From NCBI GenBank assembly GCA_017880985.1, contig JADGRK010000082.1, positions 1-8,536 on the forward strand: DNA of 8,536 nt, given 5' to 3'. A program made the translations under genes and the position numbers. Shown piece after piece: positions 1-6,921 of the stretch. The notes beneath the pieces are model-generated. The model saw nothing but the letters and a program-made list of their open reading frames with translations, did not search any database and had not been told where the DNA came from. The stretch comes from Rhodoferax sp. (GTDB lineage Bacteria > Pseudomonadota > Gammaproteobacteria > Burkholderiales > Burkholderiaceae_C). Numbering within the stretch: position 1 is the first letter of the stretch; each line of letters starts with the position of its first letter.

Positions 1-1
1 C

Positions 2-76
2 AACAACCGATTGCAGCGGGCGCGTCTGACTGCCCTGCATGAGGCCGCGCTCGCAAGCCAGATCCCGGCAACGTAA
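2..76 (+). CDS. Possible 3' end of an unknown plus-strand gene
   Basis: An open frame enters from the left edge and stops at a TAA (74-76). It gives 24 residues ending in ALASQIPAT, rich in Arg, Leu and Ala like an amphipathic C-terminal helix. About three quarters of its codons end in G or C, as in the real genes here. It would converge on phoR, whose stop lies eight bases further on, with no obvious terminator hairpin between them. The fragment is too short to identify. A competing reading is a minus-strand gene starting with ATG at 40-38 (MQGSQTRPL...) and running off the left edge, but that ATG has no clear ribosome binding site. Confidence 0.33.
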   Translation, partial: NNRLQRARLTALHEAALASQIPAT

Positions 77-83
77 AAACCGG

Positions 84-1472
84 CTAATGGGTTGGACCGA
101 CCGGGCCAGCGATAGGGTCGTGACCAACCCCAAAAGGTCTGACACGGCTGGCTGGAAAGATGATCCTGAAGACCGAGCCCTTGCCCAGCGTGCTTTCAAT
201 TTTCAGCTCGGCACCGTGGCGCTGGGCTACATGCTTGACGATGGCCAGGCCCAGGCCGGTGCCGCCGGTGTCGCGCGAGCGGCTGCGATCGACCCGGTAA
301 AAACGCTCGGTCAGGCGCGGCAGATGTTCTGGCGCAATGCCGGGTCCGCTGTCCTGCACGGAAAACTCAGCCCGGTCGTCCGGCAACAGGCGCGTTCGCA
401 CGGTAATTTCACCCCCGCTCGGCGTGTAACGAATGGCGTTACTGATCAGGTTGCTCATGGCGCTGATCAATTCATTGGGTGCGCCGACGATGTCGCCGGT
501 TAACGAGGAATCAAAGACCAGGTTGTGCAGATGATCCGCTGCCGGGTTCAGCACCGCCGACAGGGCGCGCGCGTCCTGCTCCAGTTGGCGCATCAAGGTC
601 GGCATGGAAATCCCCTCCGAGGCACCTGGCGGCGGGCTGCCCTCAAGACGTGAGAGGGTCAGCAGATCATTGACCAGCGTCTGCATCCGCCCGGCCTGCT
701 GCGCCATCAAATCCAGATAGCGCGCGCGCTCCTGGTCGTTTAGCGCCAAGGTTTGCAGCGTTTCGACAAAGCCCGCCAGCACCGTCAGTGGCGTGCGGAT
801 TTCATGTGAGACATTGGCGACAAAATCGCGCCGCATGGCCTCAGCCTGCTCCACGGCGGTGATGTCGCTCGAGAGCAGCAACAACCGGCCCGCGCCATAG
901 GGGTGCAGATGCACTGACAACCTGACTGGCCGCTCGGGCGTGTTGTCGCGCCCCGGCATGGTGAGTTCACCGCGATAGTCATGACTTGCGAAATAACTGG
1001 CAAAACCGGGGTCGCGCACCAGATTGCCCAGATGTTGACGCAGGTCGCGCTGCACATCCAGACCAAAATGCGATGCCGCGGTCTGGTTGAGCCACTCAAT
1101 CTGGCCCCGCGCATCGAGCAGCATCACCCCATTGGGGGAGGCTTGCAGCGCCAGCAAGAAATCATGCAGGCGATTCTGGCTCTCGATCGTCATTTGCTCG
1201 CGGGAACGAATCAAACGCCGCACCCGATCCGACAGCTCGCCCCACAAACCGGTGCGCATCGCCGCCTCAGACGCATCACCGACGCGCAGCCAGCGCAACA
1301 AGTGGGCGCCACGCGAGGTATCCAGCAGGAACCAGCCGACCCCGGCCAGCACGACGCCGGCCAGGATGCCCACCAGTCCACTCGTCGGCGCCTGCGTGAA
1401 CGACGCGGCGTACCAACCGGCCAGGCCGCCCAAAATCTGGCACGCGATAAAGGAAAAAAAGCGCCAGAACAT
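84..1472 (-). CDS. phoR: PhoR, phosphate regulon sensor histidine kinase
   Basis: This is the membrane sensor kinase of the Pho two-component system. It autophosphorylates on histidine and passes the phosphate to PhoB when phosphate is scarce. The 462 residues show two hydrophobic segments (about 6-24 and 32-50) joined by a very short loop, so there is almost no periplasmic sensor domain, as is usual for PhoR. A basic linker follows, then a PAS-like domain (about 105-210). The H box SHEIRTP carries the phospho-acceptor His223. The kinase core has an N box (NLISNAIRYTP, 341-351), G1 (DSGPGIA, 374-380), an F-box region (ERFYRVD, 389-395) and G2 (GGTGLGLA, 403-410). All catalytic motifs look intact. 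A short tail after about 442 is unconserved in appearance. The ATG lies two bases after the phoB stop with only a weak Shine-Dalgarno sequence, so translation is probably coupled to phoB. It is the last gene of the cluster. The lack of a sensor domain fits control through PhoU and the Pst complex rather than direct phosphate binding. Confidence 0.96.
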   Translation of the reverse strand: MFWRFFSFIACQILGGLAGWYAASFTQAPTSGLVGILAGVVLAGVGWFLLDTSRGAHLLRWLRVGDASEAAMRTGLWGELSDRVRRLIRSREQMTIESQNRLHDFLLALQASPNGVMLLDARGQIEWLNQTAASHFGLDVQRDLRQHLGNLVRDPGFASYFASHDYRGELTMPGRDNTPERPVRLSVHLHPYGAGRLLLLSSDITAVEQAEAMRRDFVANVSHEIRTPLTVLAGFVETLQTLALNDQERARYLDLMAQQAGRMQTLVNDLLTLSRLEGSPPPGASEGISMPTLMRQLEQDARALSAVLNPAADHLHNLVFDSSLTGDIVGAPNELISAMSNLISNAIRYTPSGGEITVRTRLLPDDRAEFSVQDSGPGIAPEHLPRLTERFYRVDRSRSRDTGGTGLGLAIVKHVAQRHGAELKIESTLGKGSVFRIIFPASRVRPFGVGHDPIAGPVGPTH

Positions 1473-1474
1473 GC

Positions 1475-2176
1475 TTAAGTCGTGGGTGCTTGCGCCGTCA
1501 GCCGGTAGCCTGCGCCACGCACCGTCTCCAGCATTTGCCCGGCCTGGGTACCCAGTGCTTCGCGCAAACGCTTGATGTGAACATCAACCGTGCGTTCTTC
1601 AATGAACACATGGTCGCCCCAGACCTTGTCGAGCAACTGCCCCCGGCTGTGGACGCGCTCGGCATGGCTCATCAGGTAGTGCAGCAACTTGAATTCGGTG
1701 GGCCCGAGTTTCAACATCTGATTGGCAAATGTGACACGGTAGGTGGCGGCGTCGAGCGACAAGGCGCCGATCGAGACCACGCCCGAGACCTGCTCGGGCG
1801 CACGTCGTCGCAACACCGCCCGTATCCGGGCCAGCAGTTCCTTGGTGGAAAACGGCTTGGCAATGTAGTCGTCCGCCCCCGCGTCCAGCCCCGCCACCCG
1901 GTCTGCCTCATCGCCACGCGCCGTGAGCATGATGATCGGCACTGCCTTGCTGCGCGGGTTGGCACGCCAGCGTTTGGCCAGCACCAGGCCGCTAACACCG
2001 GGCAACATCCAGTCCAGCAAAATCAGGTCCGGCAATACGGCATCGATCTCGCGCTGGGCGCTTTCGCTGTCCATCGCCCAGGTCGGGCGAAAGCCGTTGT
2101 GGCGCAGGTTGACGGCGATCAGTTCGGCAATCGCCGACTCATCCTCCACAATCAAAACGCCAGGGGCGTGTCTCAT
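1475..2176 (-). CDS. phoB: PhoB, phosphate regulon response regulator
   Basis: This is an OmpR/PhoB-family transcription factor that binds Pho boxes once phosphorylated by PhoR. The 233 residues match the usual length. The receiver domain (about 5-123) has the acidic pocket EDE (11-13), the phospho-acceptor Asp55 in LILLDWMLPG, the switch Thr85 in IIMLTARG and Lys107 in YIAKPFS. LILLDWMLPG is identical to the E. coli PhoB motif as I remember it, which separates PhoB from other OmpR-type regulators. The winged-helix domain (about 133-228) contains the recognition helix region FIEERTVDVHIKRLREAL (191-208) and the wing ending TVRGAGYRL. The ATG overlaps the phoU stop as ATGA, so the two are probably translationally coupled; the sequence before the ATG has no strong Shine-Dalgarno. 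Its likely targets include the Pho box upstream of pstS, which would make the cluster autoregulated. Confidence 0.97.
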   Translation of the reverse strand: MRHAPGVLIVEDESAIAELIAVNLRHNGFRPTWAMDSESAQREIDAVLPDLILLDWMLPGVSGLVLAKRWRANPRSKAVPIIMLTARGDEADRVAGLDAGADDYIAKPFSTKELLARIRAVLRRRAPEQVSGVVSIGALSLDAATYRVTFANQMLKLGPTEFKLLHYLMSHAERVHSRGQLLDKVWGDHVFIEERTVDVHIKRLREALGTQAGQMLETVRGAGYRLTAQAPTT

Positions 2177-2874
2177 TTCAGCACCGATTCAATCTGCTCC
2201 ATCGAGGTGTGGCGAACGTCGGCGCCCTTGACCACATAGATGATGAACTCGGCAATGTTCTTGGCGTGGTCCCCAATGCGTTCGATCGCTTTGGCCAGGA
2301 ACAGCAAATCCAGGCTGGGCGAAATCGTGCGCGGGTCTTCCATCATGTAGGTCACGAGCTTGCGTACAAAACCGTTGAACTCCTGGTCGATCAGGTCGTC
2401 TTCCTTCAGGATCGCCACGGCGGCGGCGGTGTCGAGTCGGGCAAAGGCATCAAGTGCCTTGCGCAACAAGCCCGCGGCCAGATCCGAGGCCACCCGCAGT
2501 TCATGCGCCGGCAGTGATCGCGGTGCGCCACTTTTAATAATGGCGCGTACCATGCGTGCAATTTTCTCGGCCTCGTCGCCGACGCGCTCCAGATTGGCGG
2601 TGATTTTGGAGATGGCAATCAGCAGGCGCAAATCGCGCGCGGTCGGCTGGCGCCGTGCAATGATGCTGGAGAGCTCGCGGTCGATATCGACTTCCATCGC
2701 GTTGACACGTGACTCGGTGGCTGAGACCACATTGGCGACCTCGACGCTGAACTGCGACAGGGCATAGATGGCCTGTTGAATTTGCGATTCAACCAGGCCG
2801 CCCATTTCCATGACACGGGTTGAGACGGCGCTGAGTTCGCTGTCGAACTGGGTGGAGAGATGTTTTTCAGGCAT
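2173..2874 (-). CDS. phoU: PhoU, phosphate signalling and transport regulator
   Basis: PhoU is a cytoplasmic, peripheral all-helical protein that connects the Pst transporter to PhoR, keeps PhoR silent when phosphate is plentiful and limits Pst uptake. The 233 residues are the normal length. They form two similar three-helix repeats, each with the metal-binding signature of the family: ERVGDEAEKIA (96-106) and ERIGDHAKNIAE (198-209). The N-terminus (STQFDSELSAVSTRVMEMGGLVESQI) is typical of PhoU. The ATG has a good Shine-Dalgarno, GAGGA at 2885-2881, six bases upstream. This is stronger than those of phoB or phoR, as expected for a gene separated from pstB by 138 bases. That gap holds two palindromic repeats. 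The 3' end overlaps phoB by four bases. Confidence 0.97.
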   Translation of the reverse strand: MPEKHLSTQFDSELSAVSTRVMEMGGLVESQIQQAIYALSQFSVEVANVVSATESRVNAMEVDIDRELSSIIARRQPTARDLRLLIAISKITANLERVGDEAEKIARMVRAIIKSGAPRSLPAHELRVASDLAAGLLRKALDAFARLDTAAAVAILKEDDLIDQEFNGFVRKLVTYMMEDPRTISPSLDLLFLAKAIERIGDHAKNIAEFIIYVVKGADVRHTSMEQIESVLK

Positions 2875-2892
2875 GGCACTTCCTCAAAGTGT

Positions 2893-2939
2893 TGGGGACA
2901 GAGCTGGCTCGCTTCGCGTAGCTGCGGTCTGTCCCGCAA
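2893..2939. repeat. REP-like palindrome, copy 1
   Basis: A 47-bp element starts TGGGGACAGAG and ends TCTGTCCCGCAA. It is identical base for base to the copy 63 bp further on. The outer arms GGGACAGA (2895-2902) and TCTGTCCC (2928-2935) are perfect inverted repeats. Inside, GCTCGC and GCG-T-AGC can pair around a TTC loop with one bulged T, giving an imperfect hairpin on either strand. No run of T follows on the minus strand, so it does not look like an intrinsic terminator. GGGGACAGA...TCTGTCCCC ends are, from memory, typical of REP sequences mobilised by RAYT transposases in proteobacteria. It lies in the pstB-phoU gap and is transcribed with the operon. Confidence 0.8.
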
Positions 2940-2955
2940 GGTTTATTTAATCAGC

Positions 2956-3002
2956 TGGGGACAGAGCTGGCTCGCTTCGCGTAGCTGCGGTCTGTCCCGC
3001 AA
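2956..3002. repeat. REP-like palindrome, copy 2
   Basis: This is the second identical 47-bp copy, in the same orientation, with arms GGGACAGA (2958-2965) and TCTGTCCC (2991-2998). The 16 bases between the copies (2940-2955) are AT-rich. The copy ends ten bases from the pstB stop codon on the downstream side of pstB. Two complete identical copies in one orientation suggest either tandem duplication or insertion of a REP doublet. In the transcript each copy could fold into its own hairpin, or the two could pair less locally. Either would affect mRNA 3' processing or stability between pstB and phoU. Confidence 0.8.
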
Positions 3003-3012
3003 AGTCTGCGGC

Positions 3013-3792
3013 TTATCCGAATCTTCCCGTAATGTAATCTTCAGTTTCCTTGCGCGTGGGCTTGAAAAAAATTTGTTCAGTGGCACCAAACTCCATCAAG
3101 TCGCCCAGGTACATGTAGGCGGTGTAGTCGCTACAGCGCGCCGCCTGCTGCATGTTGTGGGTCACGATGACCACCGTGTAGTCACTCTTGAGTTCGGTGA
3201 TCAACTCTTCAATTTTGGCTGTGGAGATCGGGTCCAGCGCCGAGCAGGGCTCATCAAGCAACAAGACCTCGGGCTTGATCGCAATGCCGCGTGCAATGCA
3301 CAGGCGCTGTTGCTGACCACCCGAGAGGCTGGAGCCGCTCTGGCTCAATTTGTCTTTGACCTCGGTCCACAAGGCAGCCTTGCGTAGGGCCCACTCGACG
3401 CGCTCTTCCATGGCACTGGTATTGAGCGACTCAAAGAGTTTCACGCCAAAAGCGATGTTGTCAAAGATTGACATGGGGAACGGCGTCGGTTTCTGGAACA
3501 CCATGCCAACCTTGGCCCGCAACAGCGCCACGTCTTTTTTGCTGGTCAGCAGATTTTCGCCATCGAGCAAAATTTCACCCTCGGCGCGCTGCTCCGGGTA
3601 CAACTCAAACATGCGATTGAAAACGCGCAGCAGGGTTGATTTGCCGCAGCCCGACGGGCCGATAAAAGCCGTTACCTTGTGCTCCGGAATTTCCAGGTTG
3701 ATGTCTTTGAGCGCGTGGAACTTGCCGTAAAAGAAATTCAAATTCTTGACGGAAATCTTCGGCTCTGTGGTGGCTGGGAAAGCGGTATTCAT
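3013..3792 (-). CDS. pstB: PstB, phosphate ABC transporter ATP-binding protein
   Basis: This is the ATPase subunit of the high-affinity phosphate importer PstSCAB, working as a dimer on the cytoplasmic face of PstC-PstA. The 259 residues are the normal length. Visible motifs are Walker A GPSGCGKST (45-53), Q-loop Gln100 in VFQKPTPFPMSI, ABC signature LSGGQQQR (156-163), Walker B VLLLDEP (176-182, catalytic Glu181), D-loop SALD (184-187) and switch His211 in IVTHNMQQAAR. The stretch FQKPTPFPMSIFDNI and the ending DYITGRFG are typical of PstB and distinguish it from amino-acid importers. The ATG is 13 bases after the pstA stop with only a weak purine stretch before it, so coupling to pstA is likely. 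REP-like palindromes follow its stop codon. Confidence 0.97.
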   Translation of the reverse strand: MNTAFPATTEPKISVKNLNFFYGKFHALKDINLEIPEHKVTAFIGPSGCGKSTLLRVFNRMFELYPEQRAEGEILLDGENLLTSKKDVALLRAKVGMVFQKPTPFPMSIFDNIAFGVKLFESLNTSAMEERVEWALRKAALWTEVKDKLSQSGSSLSGGQQQRLCIARGIAIKPEVLLLDEPCSALDPISTAKIEELITELKSDYTVVIVTHNMQQAARCSDYTAYMYLGDLMEFGATEQIFFKPTRKETEDYITGRFG

Positions 3793-3805
3793 CTCGGATC
3801 TTTTC

Positions 3806-4690
3806 TCAGGATTTGCTGCGCGTCAAAACCCGCGCCAGAATATTCAGGCCCAGCACCGCCATGGTGATGATGAACACCCCCGCCCAGGCCAATTTTTGCC
3901 AGTTTTCATAAGGACTCATGGCGAACTTGAAAATAGTCACCGGCAGACTGGCCATCGGTTCACTCAGGCTCGAGGTCCAGAACTGATTGGACAGGGCGGT
4001 GAATAGCAGCGGTGCGGTTTCACCGGCGATGCGCGCCACGGCAAGCAAAATGCCGGTCAACACCCCCGCGCTCGATGCCCGCAAAGTGATGCTGATGATG
4101 ACTTTCCATTTCGGCGCGCCCAGCGCATAGGCGGCCTCACGCAGACCAGCGGGCACCAGTTGCAGCATGTTCTCGGTGGTGCGAATGACAACCGGAATCA
4201 CGATCAGCGCCAGCGCCATGATGCCGGCGTATCCCGAGAACGATTTGAAGCGCGTCACCACCACGGCATAGACAAACAGGCCAATCACAATGCTTGGTGC
4301 GGAGAGCAGGATGTCGTTGACGAAACGCGTCGTGTTGGCGAGCCAGCCGGTGGTATTGAACTCGGCGAGGTAAATACCGGCCATGATGCCGATGGGTGTG
4401 CCCACCAAGGTGGCCAGCAAGACCATCAAAAACGAACCATAAATGGCATTGGCCAGGCCGCCCACATCGTTGGGGGGTGGCGTCATTTGGGTCAGGGTGG
4501 CGAGGTTGAGCCCGCTCAGCCCCAGAATAACGGTCTCTATCAAAATCCAGAACAACCAGAACAAACCAAACGCCATGGCCAGCAAAGACAGCGTCAGCGC
4601 CACCCGGTTGACCAACTTGCGTTGCGCATAACGGGCCAGCCGCGCTTGCTCCAGGGCGGCCGCCTTGAGCAAGAGTTCGGCGCTGCTCAT
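3806..4690 (-). CDS. pstA: PstA, phosphate ABC transporter permease
   Basis: This is one of the two inner-membrane channel subunits of the phosphate importer. The 294 residues have about six hydrophobic segments (roughly 31-55, 86-108, 128-146, 154-173, 207-225 and 268-289). The cytoplasmic EAA loop REAAYALGAPKWKVIISITL (184-203), which docks on PstB, is intact. The motif ARIAGETAPLLFTA (219-232) is characteristic of PstA. A charged N-terminal stretch of about 25 residues precedes the first membrane segment. The ATG overlaps the pstC stop as ATGA. It also has a strong Shine-Dalgarno, AAGGAG at 4703-4698 inside the 3' end of pstC, seven bases from the ATG. Coupled and independent initiation are both possible. 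Confidence 0.96.
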   Translation of the reverse strand: MSSAELLLKAAALEQARLARYAQRKLVNRVALTLSLLAMAFGLFWLFWILIETVILGLSGLNLATLTQMTPPPNDVGGLANAIYGSFLMVLLATLVGTPIGIMAGIYLAEFNTTGWLANTTRFVNDILLSAPSIVIGLFVYAVVVTRFKSFSGYAGIMALALIVIPVVIRTTENMLQLVPAGLREAAYALGAPKWKVIISITLRASSAGVLTGILLAVARIAGETAPLLFTALSNQFWTSSLSEPMASLPVTIFKFAMSPYENWQKLAWAGVFIITMAVLGLNILARVLTRSKS

Positions 4691-5691
4691 GTTGTCGCTC
4701 CTTCGCCTTTTTTGAGCTGTGACAGCAAAAGTTTGGACAGCGAGAGGACCACAAAGGTGATGAAGAACAGCACCAACCCGAGATACATCAGCGAGGCCTG
4801 GTGCAGGCCTTCACCGGCTTCGGCAAACTCGTTGGCCAGCGCCGAGGTGATGCTGTTGGCGGCCTGGAACAGGCTCAGCGAGTCAAGCTGGTTGAAGTTG
4901 CCGATGACGAAGGTCACCGCCATGGTCTCGCCAATGGCCCGCCCCAGTCCGAGCATGATGCCGCCAATAACGCCGGCCTTGGTGTAGGGCAGCACCACGG
5001 TCCAGACCACTTCCCAGGTGGTGGCGCCGAGCCCGTAGGCTGATTCCTTGAGTAGGGTGGGCGTGACTTCAAACACGTCGCGCATGACGGCCGCGATGAA
5101 TGGGATGATCATGATCGCCAGAATGATGCCCGCTGACAAAATGCCAATGCCCACTGGTGGGCCGGAAAAGAAGGCGCCCAGATACGGCACGCCAGCAAAC
5201 AGGGCCTGTAAAGGTTGCTGCACGTAGGTCGACAAGACCGGGCTAAATATCAACAAACCCCACATGCCATAGACAATCGACGGAATGGCCGCCAGCAACT
5301 CAATCGCCGTGCCCAGCGGGCGTTTGAGCCAGGCCGGTGCCAACTCAGTCAAAAACAAGGCGATGCCAAAACTCACCGGTACGGCGATAAGTAAAGCGAT
5401 GAGCGAGGTCATCAAGGTGCCGTAGATCATGACCAGACCACCGAACTCCTCCTTGACCGGGTCCCAGGTGGTGCGGGTGAGAAAACCCAGGCCGTACTTG
5501 TCGATGGCGGGCCAGGCGCTGATCGCCAGCGACACCAGAATGGCAATCAGCATGCCCAGGGTAAACAGCGCCGCCGCTTTGGCCAGCCAGCCAAAGATGC
5601 GGTCAGCCATGGGGCCCGAGCGGGCTATTTTTGGTGCAGCAGGAAAGCTCATGACACGTCCGGAAGAGAGTGCAGATGGATTAAAGGACAT
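4687..5691 (-). CDS. pstC: PstC, phosphate ABC transporter permease
   Basis: This is the partner of PstA in the inner-membrane phosphate channel. From the chosen ATG it is 334 residues with about six membrane segments (roughly 38-60, 87-114, 131-151, 181-204, 239-262 and 300-324). The EAA loop KESAYGLGATTWEVVWTVVL lies at 215-234, and the motif GRAIGETMAVTFVIGN follows at about 250-265; both are typical of PstC. I chose the ATG at 5691 because GGTGA lies five bases upstream. The open frame extends 11 codons further to a TTG at 5724, but that start falls inside a hairpin and has no good ribosome binding site. A later ATG at 5652 is possible but has a weaker site. Residues before about 30 look unconserved, so the exact start stays uncertain. 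It overlaps pstA by four bases. Confidence 0.94.
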   Translation of the reverse strand: MSFNPSALSSGRVMSFPAAPKIARSGPMADRIFGWLAKAAALFTLGMLIAILVSLAISAWPAIDKYGLGFLTRTTWDPVKEEFGGLVMIYGTLMTSLIALLIAVPVSFGIALFLTELAPAWLKRPLGTAIELLAAIPSIVYGMWGLLIFSPVLSTYVQQPLQALFAGVPYLGAFFSGPPVGIGILSAGIILAIMIIPFIAAVMRDVFEVTPTLLKESAYGLGATTWEVVWTVVLPYTKAGVIGGIMLGLGRAIGETMAVTFVIGNFNQLDSLSLFQAANSITSALANEFAEAGEGLHQASLMYLGLVLFFITFVVLSLSKLLLSQLKKGEGATT

Positions 5692-5696
5692 CTCGG

Positions 5697-5701
5697 TCAC
5701 C
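5697..5701 (-). promoter_or_regulatory. Ribosome binding site that decides the pstC start
   Basis: On the minus strand GGTGA sits five bases before the ATG at 5691. No comparable sequence precedes the TTG at 5724 or the ATG at 5652. This is the reason for placing the pstC start at 5691. Confidence 0.6.
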
Positions 5702-5717
5702 GGAAGTGTAGAGGACA

Positions 5718-5741
5718 GGCGCAACTTTTTGAAAAAGCGCC
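5718..5741 (-). other. Intercistronic hairpin between pstS and pstC
   Basis: On the minus strand GGCGC (5741-5737) pairs with GCGCC (5722-5718). Four T-A pairs continue the stem above a three-base bulge, closing on a three-base loop. No T run follows, so full termination is unlikely. It sits 18 bases after the pstS stop, in the only large gap within pstSCAB. A hairpin here commonly shields the abundant pstS message from 3' decay, or acts as a partial terminator that lowers pstC expression relative to pstS. The structure is read by eye; the function is inferred. Confidence 0.45.
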
Positions 5742-5759
5742 GCGCGGACCACTAGCGAA

Positions 5760-6803
5760 TTACTTGAACGCGACCGGTTTACCCGCGGCATCCTTGATCT
5801 CACCCCAGGCTTTTTCAACATTGCTCACGACCGAATCAGGCATCGGCACATAATCCAGATCAACCGAAGTCTTGTCGCCGTTTTTATAGGCCCATGCAAA
5901 GAATTTCAGCGTGGCGCTGGCATTGGCAGGCTTGTCCTGTAGTTTGTGCATCAGAATGAACGTGGCACCGGAGATTGGCCAGGCATCCTTGCCGGGCTGA
6001 TTGGTCAGAATTTGATAAAAGCTCTTGTTCCAGTCAGCACCCGCTGCTGCGGCCTTGAAAGTAGCTTCATCGGGCGTCACAAAATTACCACCTGCGTTTT
6101 GCATCAGGGTGTAGGTCATCTTGTTTTGCTTGGCATAAGAGTATTCCACGTAGCCAATCGAATTGGGCAGACGGCCGACAAAAGCGGAAACGCCTTCGTT
6201 GCCCTTGCCGCCCGCACCGACCGGCCAGTTCACCGCCGTACCTTCACCGACTTTGCTTTTCCATTCGGCATTCACTTTGCTGAGGTAATTGGTGAAGATG
6301 AACGTGGTGCCCGAGCCATCAGCGCGGCGCACCTGGGCGATAGCTGCATCGGGCAAAGCCAGCGTCGGGTTGAGGGCCTTGATCGCCGGGTCGTTCCACT
6401 TGGCAATTTTGCCCAGATAGATGTCGCCCAGCAGCTGGCCGTTAAGTTTGAGTTGACCGGGAGCAATGCCCTTGACGTTGATCACCGGCACCACGCCACC
6501 CATCACGGTAGGGAACTGCATCTGACCTTTTTTGGCCAGCACATCATCGGCTAGGGGCATGTCGGAGGCGCCAAAGTCAACCGTCTTGGCATCGATTTGC
6601 TTGATGCCCGCGCCAGAGCCGACCGACTGGTAATTGATCCTGATGCCGGTGGCCTTGTTGTAGTCGGCTGCCCACTTGGCATACAGGGGTGCCGGAAACG
6701 AGGCGCCGGCGCCGGTAATTTCCTGGGCACCGGCCAAACTGGCGTAAGACAGGCTGGCGAGACTTGCCACGCTAACCAAGGCAATTTTGAAACTGGTTTT
6801 CAT
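5760..6803 (-). CDS. pstS: PstS, periplasmic phosphate-binding protein
   Basis: This is the periplasmic receptor that captures phosphate and delivers it to PstC-PstA. The 347 residues begin with a Sec signal peptide: a basic start MKTSFK, a hydrophobic core, and a probable cleavage after AGA at residue 26 (AGA-QE). There is no lipobox cysteine, so the mature protein should be soluble. All phosphate ligands known from E. coli PstS have counterparts at a constant offset of 25: Ser35-Phe36 in GAGASFPAP, Ser63 in SVGSGAG, Asp81 in FGASDMP, and Arg160 with Ser164, Gly165 and Thr166 in RADGSGTT. Thr10 of E. coli is Ser here. The ATG has AAAGG at 6815-6811, seven bases upstream. It is the first gene of the cluster, directly behind a Pho box promoter, so strong induction under phosphate starvation is expected. 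Confidence 0.97.
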   Translation of the reverse strand: MKTSFKIALVSVASLASLSYASLAGAQEITGAGASFPAPLYAKWAADYNKATGIRINYQSVGSGAGIKQIDAKTVDFGASDMPLADDVLAKKGQMQFPTVMGGVVPVINVKGIAPGQLKLNGQLLGDIYLGKIAKWNDPAIKALNPTLALPDAAIAQVRRADGSGTTFIFTNYLSKVNAEWKSKVGEGTAVNWPVGAGGKGNEGVSAFVGRLPNSIGYVEYSYAKQNKMTYTLMQNAGGNFVTPDEATFKAAAAGADWNKSFYQILTNQPGKDAWPISGATFILMHKLQDKPANASATLKFFAWAYKNGDKTSVDLDYVPMPDSVVSNVEKAWGEIKDAAGKPVAFK

Positions 6804-6851
6804 CGGGAGACCTTTAAAGTTGGGTGAAAGAAGATTTCTGGAGACCTGGTG

Positions 6852-6857
6852 ACTATA
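6852..6857 (-). promoter_or_regulatory. -10 element of the pstS promoter
   Basis: TATAGT read on the minus strand (5 of 6 matches to TATAAT) begins exactly 10 bases after the end of the Pho box. This is the spacing of classic PhoB-activated sigma-70 promoters, where the Pho box replaces the -35 element. The start of transcription should lie near 6845, giving a leader of roughly 40 bases before the pstS ATG. Confidence 0.75.
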
Positions 6858-6867
6858 TGAAGCTTGT

Positions 6868-6885
6868 GTGACAGTCCTGTGACAG
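6868..6885 (-). promoter_or_regulatory. Pho box (PhoB binding site) for pstS
   Basis: On the minus strand the site reads CTGTCACAGGACTGTCAC: two identical CTGTCAC units spaced 11 bp apart, one helical turn. Both match the CTGTCA half-site of the E. coli Pho box, whose consensus is CTGTCAT-4 bases-CTGTCAT. A degenerate third unit (GCTTCAT) follows at the next 11-bp step, so more than one PhoB dimer may bind. The box faces pstS and stands 110 bases from the start of the divergent CYTH-CHAD gene. Confidence 0.88.
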
Positions 6886-6904
6886 CTTCAGAAATTCCAG
6901 AATT

Positions 6905-6921
6905 GCTATTTATTTAATAGC
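6905..6921. repeat. AT-rich inverted repeat in the divergent region
   Basis: GCTATT (6905-6910) and AATAGC (6916-6921) are perfect inverted arms around TATTT. It lies between the Pho box and the CYTH-CHAD gene. It could be a regulator-binding palindrome, part of a promoter (TTTAAT at 6913-6918 resembles a -10), or a copy of an interspersed intergenic repeat. From memory, GCTATT...AATAGCTG sequences are frequent between genes in Comamonadaceae, but I cannot verify that here. Confidence 0.5.

Noticed and set aside
1490..2239. Long plus-strand open frame (249 codons) opposite phoB
   Set aside because: It is the antisense shadow of phoB in GC-rich DNA. The protein has no recognisable domain, while the minus strand encodes a complete PhoB.
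2893..3002. CRISPR-like direct repeats
   Set aside because: There are only two copies with a 16-base AT-rich spacer, strong internal palindromes, and no cas genes.
2893..3002. Intrinsic terminators after pstB
   Set aside because: The hairpins are imperfect and no T run follows either of them on the minus strand.
2860..3387. Plus-strand open frame containing a repeated 21-residue peptide
   Set aside because: The peptide repeat only reflects the 63-bp spacing of the two REP-like copies, and the rest is antisense to pstB.
4160..4987. Plus-strand open frame of 275 codons opposite pstA and pstC
   Set aside because: It is rich in His, Gln and Gly as antisense frames of membrane proteins often are, and spans the junction of two intact genes.
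5692..5724. TTG at 5724 as the pstC start
   Set aside because: It lies in the hairpin and lacks a ribosome binding site, whereas the ATG at 5691 has GGTGA five bases upstream.
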